A stretch of DNA of 64,000 bases. Origin: Streptomyces spinoverrucosus (lineage in GTDB: Bacteria; Actinomycetota; Actinomycetes; Streptomycetales; Streptomycetaceae). Position numbers and translations under genes: made by a program. Below are positions 1 to 11,574 of the stretch, piece after piece. Each line of letters starts with the position of its first letter. Within the stretch, counting starts at the first letter, position 1. The notes beneath the pieces are model-generated. The model did no database searches. It was given only the letters and a program-made list of their open reading frames with translations, and was not told the origin of the DNA. The stretch spans positions 7,087,501 through 7,151,500 of the forward strand of contig NZ_JADPZX010000001.1 of assembly GCF_015712165.1 (NCBI RefSeq). Reading direction: 5' to 3'.

Positions 1-5
1 TGGCT

Positions 6-41
6 GGTCGTTGTTTGAGAACTGCACAGTGGACGCGAGCA
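6..41 (+). other. 5' arm of the pre-23S processing stem
   Basis: The 16S-23S spacer sequence at 6-41 is complementary, with a few G-U and mismatched positions, to 3171-3207 beyond the 23S 3' end (for example GCACAGTGGACGCGAGCA against TGCTCGCGTCCACTGTG). This is the long stem that encloses pre-23S rRNA and is cut by RNase III. The 16S gene lies upstream, outside the window. Confidence 0.8.
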
Positions 42-47
42 TCTGTG

Positions 48-3168
<3,121 letters not shown>

Positions 3169-3170
3169 GT

Positions 3171-3207
3171 TGCTCGCGTCCACTGTGTTAGTTCTGAGGC
3201 AACGACC
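3171..3207 (+). other. 3' arm of the pre-23S processing stem
   Basis: This segment pairs with 6-41 to close the pre-23S stem. It lies directly after the predicted 23S 3' end and before the 5S gene. Confidence 0.78.
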
Positions 3208-3269
3208 GTTGCCGGCTTTGAGCAGAACGCATAACAGAAGAGTGTGCTTGTTCGCTCGAAACCATTAGG

Positions 3270-3389
3270 GTTTCGGTGGCCATAGCGTGAGGGAAACGCC
3301 CGGTTACATTCCGAACCCGGAAGCTAAGCCTTACAGCGCCGATGGTACTGCAGGGGGGACCCTGTGGGAGAGTAGGACGCCGCCGAACA
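3270..3389 (+). rRNA. rrf: 5S ribosomal RNA
   Basis: This 120-nt 5S rRNA starts at GTTTCGGTGGCCATAGCGTG and ends at GACGCCGCCGAACA. The conserved CGAACCCGGAAGCTAAGCC loop and the GGGGGGACCCTGTGGGAGAGTAGG 3' half are present (each quoted only in part). It lies about 100 nt after 23S, which gives the usual 16S-23S-5S order. No tRNA was found in the spacer. Confidence 0.95.
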
Positions 3390-3398
3390 ATCTTTGGA

Positions 3399-3446
3399 GG
3401 ACCCCTGGTCCCAGCGTTCAGCTGGGACCAGGGGTCCTTTTGTTTT
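3399..3446 (+). terminator. rRNA operon terminator
   Basis: A perfect 17-bp stem (GGACCCCTGGTCCCAGC and its complement) with a five-base loop (3416-3420) is followed by TTTTGTTTTT. It ends the rRNA operon 9 nt after 5S and separates it from the next gene. Confidence 0.95.
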
Positions 3447-3481
3447 TACAATGCTTGCGGTACCGAAGACAGGAGTCACCG

Positions 3482-5392
3482 ATGTCCACCAACTCTCCCG
3501 AAGATCGACCGGAGCGCGACCAGCGGCGACGGGATGGTGGCGATCGCGGCGACCGCGGCGGCTTCCGGCGCGAGCGCAGTGACCGCGGTGACCGGGGCGG
3601 GTTCCGGCGGGACAACGACCGTGGCGGATACGGCCGTCGGGACGGCGACCGGGACGGCGACCGTGGTGGCGACCGCGGTGGGCACGGCCGACGCGACGAT
3701 CGGCGTGACGACCGTGATCGTGGGCCCCGTCGGGACGACCGGGGCGGTCGGCCCAGTGGGTTCCGCAGGGACGACCGAGGTGACCGCCCGACCTTCCGCC
3801 GCGACGACCGCGGGGAGCGCCGTGATGACCGGCGTGGCGACGATCGTGGTGGGTTCCGTCGGGACGACAGGCGTGATGACCGGCGCGGTGACGATCGTGG
3901 TGGGTTCCGTCGCGATGACAGGCGTGATGACCGGCGTGGCGATGACCGTGGTGGGTTCCGTCGGGACGACAGGCGTGATGACCGGCGCGGTGACGATCGT
4001 GGTGGGTTCCGTCGGGACGACAGGCGTGATGACCGGCGTGGCGATGACCGTGGTGGGTTCCGTCGCGATGACAGGCGTGATGACCGGCGTGGCGACGATC
4101 GTGGTGGGTTCCGTCGCGATGACAGGCGTGATGACCGGCGTGGCGATGACCGTGGTGGGTTCCGTCGCGATGACAGGCGTGATGACCGGCGTGGCGATGA
4201 CCGTGGTGGGTTCCGTCGCGATGACAGGCGTGATGACCGGCGCGGTGACGATCGTGGTGGGTTCCGTCGCGATGACAGGCGTGATGACCGGCGCGGTGAC
4301 GATCGTGGTGGGTTCCGTCGCGACGACAGGCGTGATGACCGGCGTGACAGCGACCGTGGCGGATACGGCCGGCGGGACGAGCGTCGTGATGACCGGCGTG
4401 ATGACCGCGACCGTGGTTTCCGGCGGGACGAGCGTGGGGACCGTGGCGGATACGGTCGGCGTGACGACCGGGGTGAGCGTGGCGGGTTCCGGGGGCGGGA
4501 CGACCGTGGACGCGGTCCCCGTCGGGACGACCGGGGCGGTCGGCCCGGTGGCTTCCGTGGGCGTGACGACCGGCGCGGTGGCGCCGGCGGTCGGTTCCGT
4601 GAGGAGCGCGAGCGGGACCGTGAGCCGATCAAGCGGCTGCCGATCCCGGAGGACGTGACCGGCGACGAGATCGACAAGGACGTACGGCAGGAGCTGCAGA
4701 GCCTGCCGAAGACGCTCGCGGAGGATGTCGCCAAGAACCTCGTCATGGTCGCGCGGCTGATCGACGAGGACCCCGAGGGGGCGTACGGCTACTCCAGGGT
4801 CGCCCTGCGGCTGGCGTCGCGCGTCGCCGCCGTACGGGAGGCAGCCGGATTCGCGGCGTATGCGAACCAGAAGTACGCGGAGGCGCTGGCCGAGTTCCGA
4901 GCGGCGCGGCGGATGACCGGCACCGTGGAACTGTGGCCTGTCATGGCCGACTGCGAGCGTGGGCTCGGGCGTCCGGAGAAGGCGCTGGACATGGCCGGGG
5001 CGCCCGAGGTGCAGAAGCTCGACAAGGCCGGGCAGGTGGAGATGCGGCTCGTCGCGGCCGGCGCCCGCCGTGACATGGGGCAGCTCGACGCGGCCATCGT
5101 GACGCTGCAGAGCCCGGAGCTGGCCTCCAGTTCCGTACAGCCGTGGACCGCGCGGCTGCGGTACGCGTACGCCGACGCGCTGCTCGCGGCCGGGCGGGAG
5201 CGTGAGGCTCGGGAGTGGTTCGCGAAGGCCGTGGAGGCCGACCGGGACGGCAGCACGGACGCCTCGGACCGGCTGGCCGAGCTGGACGGGGTGGAGTTCG
5301 TCGACGCCCTCGACGACAGCGAGGAGGTCGACGGCGCCGAGGGCGAGGCCAAGGACGACTCGGCTTCCGCCGAGGGCGGCGACCGGGACTGA
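3482..5392 (+). CDS. Arg/Gly/Asp-rich tetratricopeptide-repeat protein
   Basis: This 636-residue protein has two halves. Residues 1 to about 380 are a low-complexity, highly charged region of R, D and G with RGG/RGGF and RRDDRR motifs, expected to be disordered. Residues about 385-600 look helical and TPR-like (AYGYSRVALRLASRVAAV, then YAEALAEFRAARRM and ALLAAGREREAREWFAKAVEAD), followed by an acidic tail. The ATG at 3482 is chosen because AGGAG precedes it and because upstream in-frame codons lie in 5S rRNA and the rRNA terminator. RGG-type regions commonly bind RNA; a role near ribosomes is inference from that and from the position after the rRNA operon. Ten 17-residue repeats lie inside the disordered half. 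The molecular function is not known to me. Confidence 0.88.
   Translation: MSTNSPEDRPERDQRRRDGGDRGDRGGFRRERSDRGDRGGFRRDNDRGGYGRRDGDRDGDRGGDRGGHGRRDDRRDDRDRGPRRDDRGGRPSGFRRDDRGDRPTFRRDDRGERRDDRRGDDRGGFRRDDRRDDRRGDDRGGFRRDDRRDDRRGDDRGGFRRDDRRDDRRGDDRGGFRRDDRRDDRRGDDRGGFRRDDRRDDRRGDDRGGFRRDDRRDDRRGDDRGGFRRDDRRDDRRGDDRGGFRRDDRRDDRRGDDRGGFRRDDRRDDRRGDDRGGFRRDDRRDDRRDSDRGGYGRRDERRDDRRDDRDRGFRRDERGDRGGYGRRDDRGERGGFRGRDDRGRGPRRDDRGGRPGGFRGRDDRRGGAGGRFREERERDREPIKRLPIPEDVTGDEIDKDVRQELQSLPKTLAEDVAKNLVMVARLIDEDPEGAYGYSRVALRLASRVAAVREAAGFAAYANQKYAEALAEFRAARRMTGTVELWPVMADCERGLGRPEKALDMAGAPEVQKLDKAGQVEMRLVAAGARRDMGQLDAAIVTLQSPELASSSVQPWTARLRYAYADALLAAGREREAREWFAKAVEADRDGSTDASDRLAELDGVEFVDALDDSEEVDGAEGEAKDDSASAEGGDRD
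3824..4333 (+). repeat. Ten tandem 51-bp coding repeats
   Basis: Ten consecutive 51-bp units each encode DDRRGDDRGGFRRDDRR. DNA units differ only at synonymous positions (for example CGTGGCGACGAT, CGCGGTGACGAT and CGTGGCGATGAC, or CGTCGGGACGAC and CGTCGCGATGAC), so the peptide is identical in all ten. Flanking sequence (3600-3820 and 4334-4620) holds more degenerate versions of the same motif. The array also opens long meaningless frames in the other five frames. Confidence 0.97.
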
Positions 5393-5409
5393 CGTGCGGG
5401 TTTGAGAAT

Positions 5410-5440
5410 GGGCGGGAACCCTGGTTCGGGGGTCCCGCCC
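5410..5440. terminator. Bidirectional terminator
   Basis: GGGCGGGA and TCCCGCCC form an 8-bp stem, with a partly pairing 15-nt interior, between the convergent TPR and DUF1015 genes. There is only a weak T run, as is usual in Streptomyces. Confidence 0.75.
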
Positions 5441-5460
5441 ACTTTCGTACCCGGCGTGCG

Positions 5461-6750
5461 TCAGAGGTCCAGCGCGCGGAACACCAGACCCGACGCCGGC
5501 TTGGGCCCGAACGACGTGGACTTGCGGGGCATGGTCACGCCCTGGCGGGCGAGGGCTCGTACGACGTCCTCGTGGACGGGGTGCAGCAGGACGGCCGTAC
5601 TGCCGTCGCGTTCCGCCTTGCGGACCGTGGCCGCCGCGTCGTGGATGTAGGCGATGTGGGCGGGGGAGTCCTCGGGGACGTGCCAGATGTGGTCGAGGAG
5701 GGTGGCGTGCAGGACCGTGGCGTCCAGCGTGCGCCATGCCTTGGGGCGGTCCGAGGGGATCGTGCGCGCCAGCAGGTCCGGGTCGGGGCGGTCGACCAGG
5801 TGGAACGTGCCGTCGCCGGCGAGCAGGAAGGCGTTGCCCGAGACCGCGGCTTCGGCGAGGGCCATGAGGGCTCTGGGGAGCGGTGCGTCCACGTGGCGTA
5901 CGTTGAAGTGGCCGTGGAGGGCTGACAGGGCGTCGGGCACCCGCAGGCCGTGCAGGAGGCGGTGGATGGCGCGGACGCGCAGCGGGTAGCGGGCGGTGTC
6001 GACGAGGAGGACCAGGCCGTAGTCCCAGGGGCTGGGGGAGGGGTGCTCGGCGCGCAGGAGGCGGTAGGTGGCCCAGCGGTGGTGGCCGTCGGCGATGAGG
6101 GCCTGGTGGTGGGCGAGGTCGGACTGGACGCGGGCCACGTCGTGGGCGTCGGTGACGGACCAGAGGCGGTGGCTGAAGCCGTCCTCGGTGGTGGTGGCGA
6201 GGAGCGGGGGTTTTTCGGCGGTCCGTTCGACGACCTCGCTCGCGCCCGCCCGGCCGCTGCCGCGGTAGGTCAGCAGGAGGGGTTCGAGGTTCGCGGAGGT
6301 GGCGCGCATCAGGTCGGCGCGGTCGGCGACGATGTGCGGCATCACGTCCTCGTGCGGCAGGACCACACCCTCCGACGGATCGGAGACACGCAGGGCGCCG
6401 ATGATCCCGCGCTGGAGCATGCCGTTGCCGTCGTGCTGTTCGTAGACGTAGAGGCCGGGTTCGGGGTCGGCGGTCAGCACGCCCTCGGTGAGCCAGCGGT
6501 GCAGGGTGTCGGCGGCCTGGGCGTTGCGCACGCTGGGGGTGGCGGCCTCGGGGAGGATCAGCCGGACGATGTTGTGCGGGTCTGCCGACTGCAGCTGGTG
6601 CACGCCGTCGGGGCGTACGACGACGTCGTACGGCGGGGATGTCACGGCCGCCAGGCTGCCGACCCGGTCGGGGTCGTAGCGAAGTCCTCGGAACGGGGTG
6701 AGTTCGAGGCCTCGGCGCGTCGTTGCTTCCGGGTGACCTGCTGTGTTCAT
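5461..6750 (-). CDS. DUF1015 family protein
   Basis: The 429-residue product matches the DUF1015 family from its N-terminal LTPFRGLRYDPDRVG and VTSPPYDVV motifs and the central GHHRWATYR. Family members are cytoplasmic proteins of unproven activity, often found near serine or amino-acid metabolism genes. Length is normal for the family. It is transcribed towards the TPR gene and divergently from the HAD phosphatase, with an 82-bp shared promoter region. No catalytic assignment can be made from sequence. Confidence 0.9.
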   Translation of the reverse strand: MNTAGHPEATTRRGLELTPFRGLRYDPDRVGSLAAVTSPPYDVVVRPDGVHQLQSADPHNIVRLILPEAATPSVRNAQAADTLHRWLTEGVLTADPEPGLYVYEQHDGNGMLQRGIIGALRVSDPSEGVVLPHEDVMPHIVADRADLMRATSANLEPLLLTYRGSGRAGASEVVERTAEKPPLLATTTEDGFSHRLWSVTDAHDVARVQSDLAHHQALIADGHHRWATYRLLRAEHPSPSPWDYGLVLLVDTARYPLRVRAIHRLLHGLRVPDALSALHGHFNVRHVDAPLPRALMALAEAAVSGNAFLLAGDGTFHLVDRPDPDLLARTIPSDRPKAWRTLDATVLHATLLDHIWHVPEDSPAHIAYIHDAAATVRKAERDGSTAVLLHPVHEDVVRALARQGVTMPRKSTSFGPKPASGLVFRALDL

Positions 6751-6832
6751 CCCGGCATCGTACGTGCACCGCGTGTGTCAGTGGCATGAGGCATGATCGA
6801 GGAAAAGCCGGTGGACCGAGGAGCGGTGGGGA

Positions 6833-7861
6833 ATGAGCCAGCAGGTCAGGACCAGGCCCGAGGGCAGCGGGCGGGCGCTGAGCGAGGCGTACGACACGGC
6901 GCTGCTCGACCTGGACGGGGTGGTGTACGCGGGCGGAGAGGCGATCGCGTACGCCGTCGAGTCGCTCGGTGCCGCGCGTGTCGGCGGGATGCATCTGGCG
7001 TATGTCACGAACAACGCGCTGCGGACGCCGGATGCCGTGGCCGCGCATCTGACGGAGCTGGGGATACCGGCCGAGGCCAGTGATGTCATCACCTCGGCGC
7101 AGGCGGTCGCGCGGCTGATCGCCGAGCAGGTGCCGGCGGGGGCGCGGGTGCTGGTGGTGGGTGGCGAGGGGTTGCGGGTGGCGCTGCGGGAGCGGGGGCT
7201 CGTGCCGGTGGAGTCGGCGGACGACGATCCGGCGGCGGTCGTACAGGGGTATGGCGGGCCGGAGTTGCCGTGGGGGCGGTTCGCCGAGGCGTGTTATGCC
7301 ATCGCGCGCGGGGTGCCCTGGTTCGCGTCCAACACCGACCTGACGATTCCGAGTGCGCGCGGCATCGCGCCGGGGAACGGGGCGGCGGTGGCCGTGGTGC
7401 GGATCGCGACCGGCGCCGAGCCGCAGGTGGCGGGCAAGCCGCTGCCGCCGATGCACCGGGAGACGATCCTGCGGACGGGCGCGCAGCGGCCGCTGGTGGT
7501 GGGGGACCGGCTGGACACGGACATCGAGGGGGCGTTCAACGGGAGCGTCGACTCGCTGCTCGTCCTGACCGGCGTGACCGACGGGCCGCAGCTGCTCGCG
7601 GCGCCGCCGCGGCACCGGCCGACCTATGTCGACGCGGATCTAAGGGGGATGCTCACCGGGCAGCCGGAGGTCGTCGAGGCAGGTGCGGGCTTCCGATGTG
7701 GTGGCTGGACGGCGACGGCCGGGGACGCGGAGCTGGAGCTGGAGGGCGACGGGGAGGCGCTGGACGGGTTGCGGGCGCTGTGTGCGGCTGCCTGGACGGC
7801 GGCCGGGGAGGGGGTTTGTGAGCTGGACGGGGGGAAGGCGTTGGCGCGGCTGGCGTTGTGA
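6833..7861 (+). CDS. HAD-IIA family phosphatase
   Basis: This 342-residue cytoplasmic hydrolase has the HAD nucleophile motif DLDGVVYAGG near residue 23, motif II VTNNA, a cap insertion typical of the IIA (NagD/PGP-like) group, and motifs III/IV in AGKPLPPMHRET and VVGDRLDTDIEGA. Such enzymes remove phosphate from small metabolites; the substrate cannot be read from sequence. The C-terminal 80 residues beyond the HAD fold are of unknown role. The ATG is supported by GAGGAG about 10 nt upstream. It ends about 45 nt before the iron box of the next operon, and no clear terminator is seen between. Confidence 0.9.
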   Translation: MSQQVRTRPEGSGRALSEAYDTALLDLDGVVYAGGEAIAYAVESLGAARVGGMHLAYVTNNALRTPDAVAAHLTELGIPAEASDVITSAQAVARLIAEQVPAGARVLVVGGEGLRVALRERGLVPVESADDDPAAVVQGYGGPELPWGRFAEACYAIARGVPWFASNTDLTIPSARGIAPGNGAAVAVVRIATGAEPQVAGKPLPPMHRETILRTGAQRPLVVGDRLDTDIEGAFNGSVDSLLVLTGVTDGPQLLAAPPRHRPTYVDADLRGMLTGQPEVVEAGAGFRCGGWTATAGDAELELEGDGEALDGLRALCAAAWTAAGEGVCELDGGKALARLAL

Positions 7862-7906
7862 GGGCCAGGGGCGTGGCCGGGATCCGGTCGGGATCTTGAT
7901 CCAATG

Positions 7907-7925
7907 CGAGGGTAGGCTAACCTAA
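7907..7925. promoter_or_regulatory. Iron box (DmdR/IdeR operator)
   Basis: CGAGGGTAGGCTAACCTAA matches the 19-bp actinobacterial iron-box consensus TTAGGTTAGGCTAACCTAA at 16 positions, including the whole right half. It ends four bases before the GTG of the first permease gene. The expected regulator is the DtxR-family repressor DmdR1/IdeR, which would repress the operon when iron is plentiful. Confidence 0.88.
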
Positions 7926-7929
7926 CTGC

Positions 7930-8973
7930 GTGTTGGTTGAGAGTCCCCCCGAACCGCGCGCGGAAGTCGCCGCCGCGCCCCCAACCCGTCGGGCGATACG
8001 TGCCTTTGGGCTGCTCCTCGCCGTGCTGATCATGGTGCTCGTCGCATTGGCGAGCATCGCCGTCGGTGCCAAGGAGCTGTCCCTCGGGCAGGTTTGGCAC
8101 GGTCTGTTCCAGGATTCGGGGACATACGGCGACGTCGTGGTCGGCGAGCGGCTGTCCCGGACCCTGCTCGGGCTGCTCGCCGGCGCCGCGCTCGGTCTGT
8201 CCGGGGCCGTCCTGCAGGCGCTCACCCGTAATCCGCTGGCCGACCCCGGACTGCTCGGCATCAACGCGGGCGCGTCCGCGGCGGTCGTCACCGCCATCAC
8301 CTTCTTCGGTGTCACCAGCCTCAGCGGCTATGTGTGGTTCGCGTTCTTCGGCGCGGCCGCGGTCGGCGCGCTGGTGTGGTTCCTGGGCGGCAGCCGGGGC
8401 GCCACGCCGGTGCGACTCGCCCTCGCCGGTACGGCGATCAGCGCCGCGCTCTACGGCTATCTCCAGGCCCTGATGATCCTGGACGACGCGGCGCTGGACC
8501 GGATGCGCTTCTGGACGGTCGGTTCGCTGAGCGCGGCGACCGACCACACCATCACGCAGGTGCTGCCGTTCCTGGTGGCCGGCTCGGTCCTCGCGCTCGC
8601 CCTCGCCCGCCCGCTGAACGCGATGGCCATGGGCGACGACACCGCCAAGGCCCTCGGCGCCAACCTCAACCGCACCCGGGCGCTGTCCATGCTCGCCGCC
8701 ACCGTGCTGTGCGGGGCGGCGACCGCCGCCTGCGGGCCGATCGTGTTCGTCGGGCTGATGGTGCCGCACGTCGTACGGTCCTTCACCGGGCCCGACCTGC
8801 GCTGGATCCTGCCGTACGCGGCCATCCTGTCGCCCGTGCTGCTGCTCGGCGCCGACGTACTCGGCCGGATCGTCGCGCGGCCCGCGGAGCTCCAGGTCGG
8901 CATCGTGACCGCGATCCTCGGCGGCCCGGTCTTCATCTTTCTCGTACGACGGCGGAGGACGGCCCAGCTGTGA
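7930..8973 (+). CDS. FecCD-family siderophore ABC permease 1
   Basis: This 347-residue integral membrane protein of the FecCD/BtuC family has about nine hydrophobic segments. Family motifs include RLSRTLLGLLAGAALGLSGA, TRNPLADPGLLGINAGA and GPIVFVGLMVPHVVRS. With the second permease it would form the channel that imports ferric siderophores. The GTG start lies only four bases after the iron box and has no Shine-Dalgarno sequence, so the mRNA may be leaderless. It is the first gene of a three-gene operon and overlaps the next by GTGA. Confidence 0.93.
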   Translation: MLVESPPEPRAEVAAAPPTRRAIRAFGLLLAVLIMVLVALASIAVGAKELSLGQVWHGLFQDSGTYGDVVVGERLSRTLLGLLAGAALGLSGAVLQALTRNPLADPGLLGINAGASAAVVTAITFFGVTSLSGYVWFAFFGAAAVGALVWFLGGSRGATPVRLALAGTAISAALYGYLQALMILDDAALDRMRFWTVGSLSAATDHTITQVLPFLVAGSVLALALARPLNAMAMGDDTAKALGANLNRTRALSMLAATVLCGAATAACGPIVFVGLMVPHVVRSFTGPDLRWILPYAAILSPVLLLGADVLGRIVARPAELQVGIVTAILGGPVFIFLVRRRRTAQL

Positions 8974-10016
8974 CCACCAACCGTGCCAACCGTGCCGTAC
9001 GGACGCCGGGCGGGCTGTCCGTGCGCCTGGACGTCCGGGCCCTCACCGTCGTCGTCCTGCTGTTGCTCGCCGCCCTCGCCGCGAGTGTGGCGCTGATCGG
9101 CACCGGCGACTTCCCGATCCCCGCCGCCGACGTGTTGAGGACGCTGGTCGGCAACGGGGACGCCGGGCAGGAGTTCATCGTGGGCGAGCTGCGGCTGCCG
9201 CGGGTCCTGGTCGGGCTGCTGGTCGGTGCCTCGCTCGGGCTCGGCGGTGCGCTGTTCCAGTCCATCTCCCGCAACCCGCTGGGCAGTCCGGACGTACTCG
9301 GCCTCGGGCAGGGCGCGACGGCTGGGGCGCTCACGGTGATCGTGCTGTTCTCCGGGAGCGCGAACGCGGTCACAGCCGGCGCGCTGGTGGGCTGTCTGGG
9401 GGCCGGGCTCGCCATCTACGCGCTGGCGTGGAAGCAGGGCGTGCACGGGTACCGGCTGGTGCTGGTCGGTATCGGTATGTCCGCCATCATGACCGCCGTC
9501 AACGGCTATCTGCTGACCAAGGCCGACCTCGTCGACGCGGCCCGGGCCGTCGTGTGGATGACCGGCTCGCTCAGTGGCCGTGACTGGGCGCAGGTCTGGC
9601 CGCTGCTCGCGCTGTGCGCCGTCCTCGTACCGCTCGTCCTCGCCAATGCGCGCGGGCTGCGGATGCTGGAGATGGGCGACGACGTGTCGTACTCCCTCGG
9701 GGTGCGCGTCGAACGGGTACGGATGCTGCTGCTGGTGGCCGCCGTGCTGCTCACCGCCACCGCCACCGCCGCCGCCGGCCCCGTCAGCTTCGTGGCCCTC
9801 ACCGCGCCGCAGCTGGCGCGCCGGCTGACCCGCTCGCCCGGCCCGAACCTGCTGCCGTCGCTGTGCATGGGCGCGACCCTCCTGGTCACCGCCGACTGGG
9901 TCTCGCAGCGCGTCTTCGGCGCCGACCAGCTGCCCGTGGGCGTGGTCACCGGCGTGCTCGGTGGCGTCTACCTGCTGTGGCTGCTGGTCACCGAGCGCAG
10001 GGCGGGGCGGATATGA
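8970..10016 (+). CDS. FecCD-family siderophore ABC permease 2
   Basis: This 348-residue FecCD permease is the partner of the preceding gene. It has RLPRVLVGLLVGASLGLGGALFQS, SRNPLGSPDVLGLGQGA and GPVSFVALTAPQLARRL, in the expected order. The GTG start overlaps the upstream stop (GTGA), indicating translational coupling, and its own stop overlaps a possible ATG of the ATPase gene. Such FecC/FecD-type pairs form a heterodimeric channel. Substrate is most likely a ferric siderophore because of the iron box, but the exact chelator cannot be read. Confidence 0.93.
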   Translation: MTTNRANRAVRTPGGLSVRLDVRALTVVVLLLLAALAASVALIGTGDFPIPAADVLRTLVGNGDAGQEFIVGELRLPRVLVGLLVGASLGLGGALFQSISRNPLGSPDVLGLGQGATAGALTVIVLFSGSANAVTAGALVGCLGAGLAIYALAWKQGVHGYRLVLVGIGMSAIMTAVNGYLLTKADLVDAARAVVWMTGSLSGRDWAQVWPLLALCAVLVPLVLANARGLRMLEMGDDVSYSLGVRVERVRMLLLVAAVLLTATATAAAGPVSFVALTAPQLARRLTRSPGPNLLPSLCMGATLLVTADWVSQRVFGADQLPVGVVTGVLGGVYLLWLLVTERRAGRI

Positions 10017-10063
10017 GCGCCCCCGCGAGCGCCCCCGCGCACCAGAACATCCAAAGGAGCACC

Positions 10064-10906
10064 GTGAACCGCCTGTCCGCCGAGAACGTCACCCTCGCCT
10101 ACGACCAGCGCGTCATCGCCGAGCGGTTGTCGGTGGAGATCCCCGACAACTCGTTCACCGTGATCGTCGGCCCGAACGCCTGCGGCAAGTCCACGCTGCT
10201 GCGCGCGCTGTCGCGGATGCTCAAGCCGAGCCAGGGCCGGGTCCTGCTGGACGGGCAGGTCATCCAGTCGATGCCGGCGAAGAAGGTCGCCCGGACGCTC
10301 GGTCTGCTGCCCCAGTCGTCGATCGCGCCGGACGGGATCACGGTCGCCGACCTGGTGGGTCGGGGGCGGTATCCGCACCAGGGGATCCTGCGGCAGTGGT
10401 CGGCCGAGGACGAGCGGGTCGTGCAGGAGTCCATGGCGCAGACCGGGGTCGCCGAACTCGCGGATCGCTATGTCGACGAGTTGTCCGGCGGTCAGCGGCA
10501 GCGGGTGTGGATCGCGATGGCGCTGGCCCAGCAGACGCCGCTGCTGCTCCTGGACGAGCCGACGACGTATCTGGACATCCAGCACCAGATCGACGTACTG
10601 GATCTCTGCGCGGAGCTGCACGAGGAGCAGGGGCGCACGCTCGTCGCCGTGCTGCACGACCTCAACCACGCCGCCCGGTACGCCACGCACCTCATCGCGC
10701 TGCGCGGCGGCGAGGTGATCGCCGAGGGCGCGCCGAACGACATCGTCACCGCCGAACTGGTGGAGGACGTCTTCGGGCTGCGCTGCCAGGTCATCGACGA
10801 CCCGGAGACGGGGACGCCGCTGGTGGTACCGGCGGCGCGCAAGGCGCGGGCCGACATCAGGAAAGTCGCTGCTACGGCTGCTGCGGCCGCTAGAGAAGCT
10901 TCCTGA
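10064..10906 (+). CDS. Siderophore ABC transporter ATPase (FepC type)
   Basis: ATP-binding subunit for the two permeases. Walker A is GPNACGKST, signature LSGGQRQRVWIAMAL, Walker B LLLLDEPTTYLD and H-loop VLHDLNHA, all intact. The GTG at 10064 is preferred because AAAGGAG sits 4-5 bases upstream, giving 280 residues and an N-terminus at VNRLSAENVTL. An in-frame ATG at 10013, overlapping the upstream stop, would add 17 residues without a good ribosome site. No substrate-binding lipoprotein is encoded beside this operon. Its 3' end overlaps the convergent SCP2 gene by 17 bp. Confidence 0.93.
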   Translation: MNRLSAENVTLAYDQRVIAERLSVEIPDNSFTVIVGPNACGKSTLLRALSRMLKPSQGRVLLDGQVIQSMPAKKVARTLGLLPQSSIAPDGITVADLVGRGRYPHQGILRQWSAEDERVVQESMAQTGVAELADRYVDELSGGQRQRVWIAMALAQQTPLLLLDEPTTYLDIQHQIDVLDLCAELHEEQGRTLVAVLHDLNHAARYATHLIALRGGEVIAEGAPNDIVTAELVEDVFGLRCQVIDDPETGTPLVVPAARKARADIRKVAATAAAAAREAS

Positions 10907-11237
10907 GGCGGAACAGGTCCAACAGGCTCGCCTCCAGCTTCACCCGGCCCGACCCCCAGGCCTTGGCGAAATGCAGCTCGCCGTCCACCAGCGCCACCAG
11001 ATCGTCTCCTGCCATGGCGAGCCTGATCTGGGCCTTCTCGGGCGGCGGGCCCTGGACGGTGTCGTGCACCGTGATCCGCCTGTCCCGCATACGGCCGACG
11101 AAGGTGATGTCCAGGTCGGTGATGTGGCAGCTCACGGACCGGTCCATCGCGGCAGCCGCACCGACGTCGCCCTCGGCGTGCTGCATGTTGTCCGAGAGCT
11201 GCTCCAGTGCCGAGCGGCATTCCTCGATCGTTGCCAT
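10890..11237 (-). CDS. SCP2 sterol-binding-domain-like protein
   Basis: This 115-residue soluble protein has the small SCP2-like fold pattern: VSCHITDLDITFVGRMRDRRI, then AQIRLAMAGDDLVALVDGELHFAKAWGSGRVKLEASLLDLFRLRKLL. The stretch 'DDLVALVDGEL..A...G.VK..G/A...L..L..L' is the typical ending of bacterial SCP2 proteins. Ligand unknown; lipids are bound by relatives. It is convergent with the siderophore ATPase and divergent from the next small gene across 42 bp. Confidence 0.8.
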   Translation of the reverse strand: MATIEECRSALEQLSDNMQHAEGDVGAAAAMDRSVSCHITDLDITFVGRMRDRRITVHDTVQGPPPEKAQIRLAMAGDDLVALVDGELHFAKAWGSGRVKLEASLLDLFRLRKLL

Positions 11238-11279
11238 TGTGACCGACGGTACCGCAGGGCTTCGGGGTAGCGTCGGAGC

Positions 11280-11567
11280 ATGAACGACTCAGCGCCCGAG
11301 CACCCGACGGCCGCGGAGGGCGGTCCCGCGGTCGAACCCGAGCACGACCCCGCCGCGCCAGCCCCGCTCGGCGTGCCCCGCACCCCCACCGGCAACGCCG
11401 AGGTGGACGCCCAGATGGAGCGGCTCGGCGACGCCGACCACCTGGCCACCGACGGACACGTCGAGGTGTACGAGGATGTACATCGGGGGCTGCGCGACGC
11501 GCTCACCGCGCTCGACGCCCGCCCGGGACCTCCGGCGCCCCCATCGACGTATCGACAGGGGAGCTGA
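11280..11567 (+). CDS. Small hypothetical acidic protein
   Basis: This 95-residue protein has a Pro/Ala/Glu-rich, probably disordered N-terminal half. A helical segment follows (GNAEVDAQMERLGDADHLATDGHVEVYEDVHRGLRDAL, quoted in part as VDAQMERLGDADHL and VYEDVHRGLRDAL). No known domain is recognised. It sits 7 bp before tlyA and is probably its operon partner. I recall similar small proteins before tlyA in other Streptomyces, but that memory is not checked here. Confidence 0.75.
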   Translation: MNDSAPEHPTAAEGGPAVEPEHDPAAPAPLGVPRTPTGNAEVDAQMERLGDADHLATDGHVEVYEDVHRGLRDALTALDARPGPPAPPSTYRQGS

Positions 11568-11574
11568 ACCGAAC

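Noticed and set aside
3476..7615. Very long minus-strand open frame (1379 codons) across the repeat and neighbouring genes
   Set aside because: Composition is Arg/Pro/Thr/Val-rich, it runs antisense to the TPR gene and HAD gene and in another frame of the DUF1015 gene. It is a product of high GC and the 51-bp repeats.
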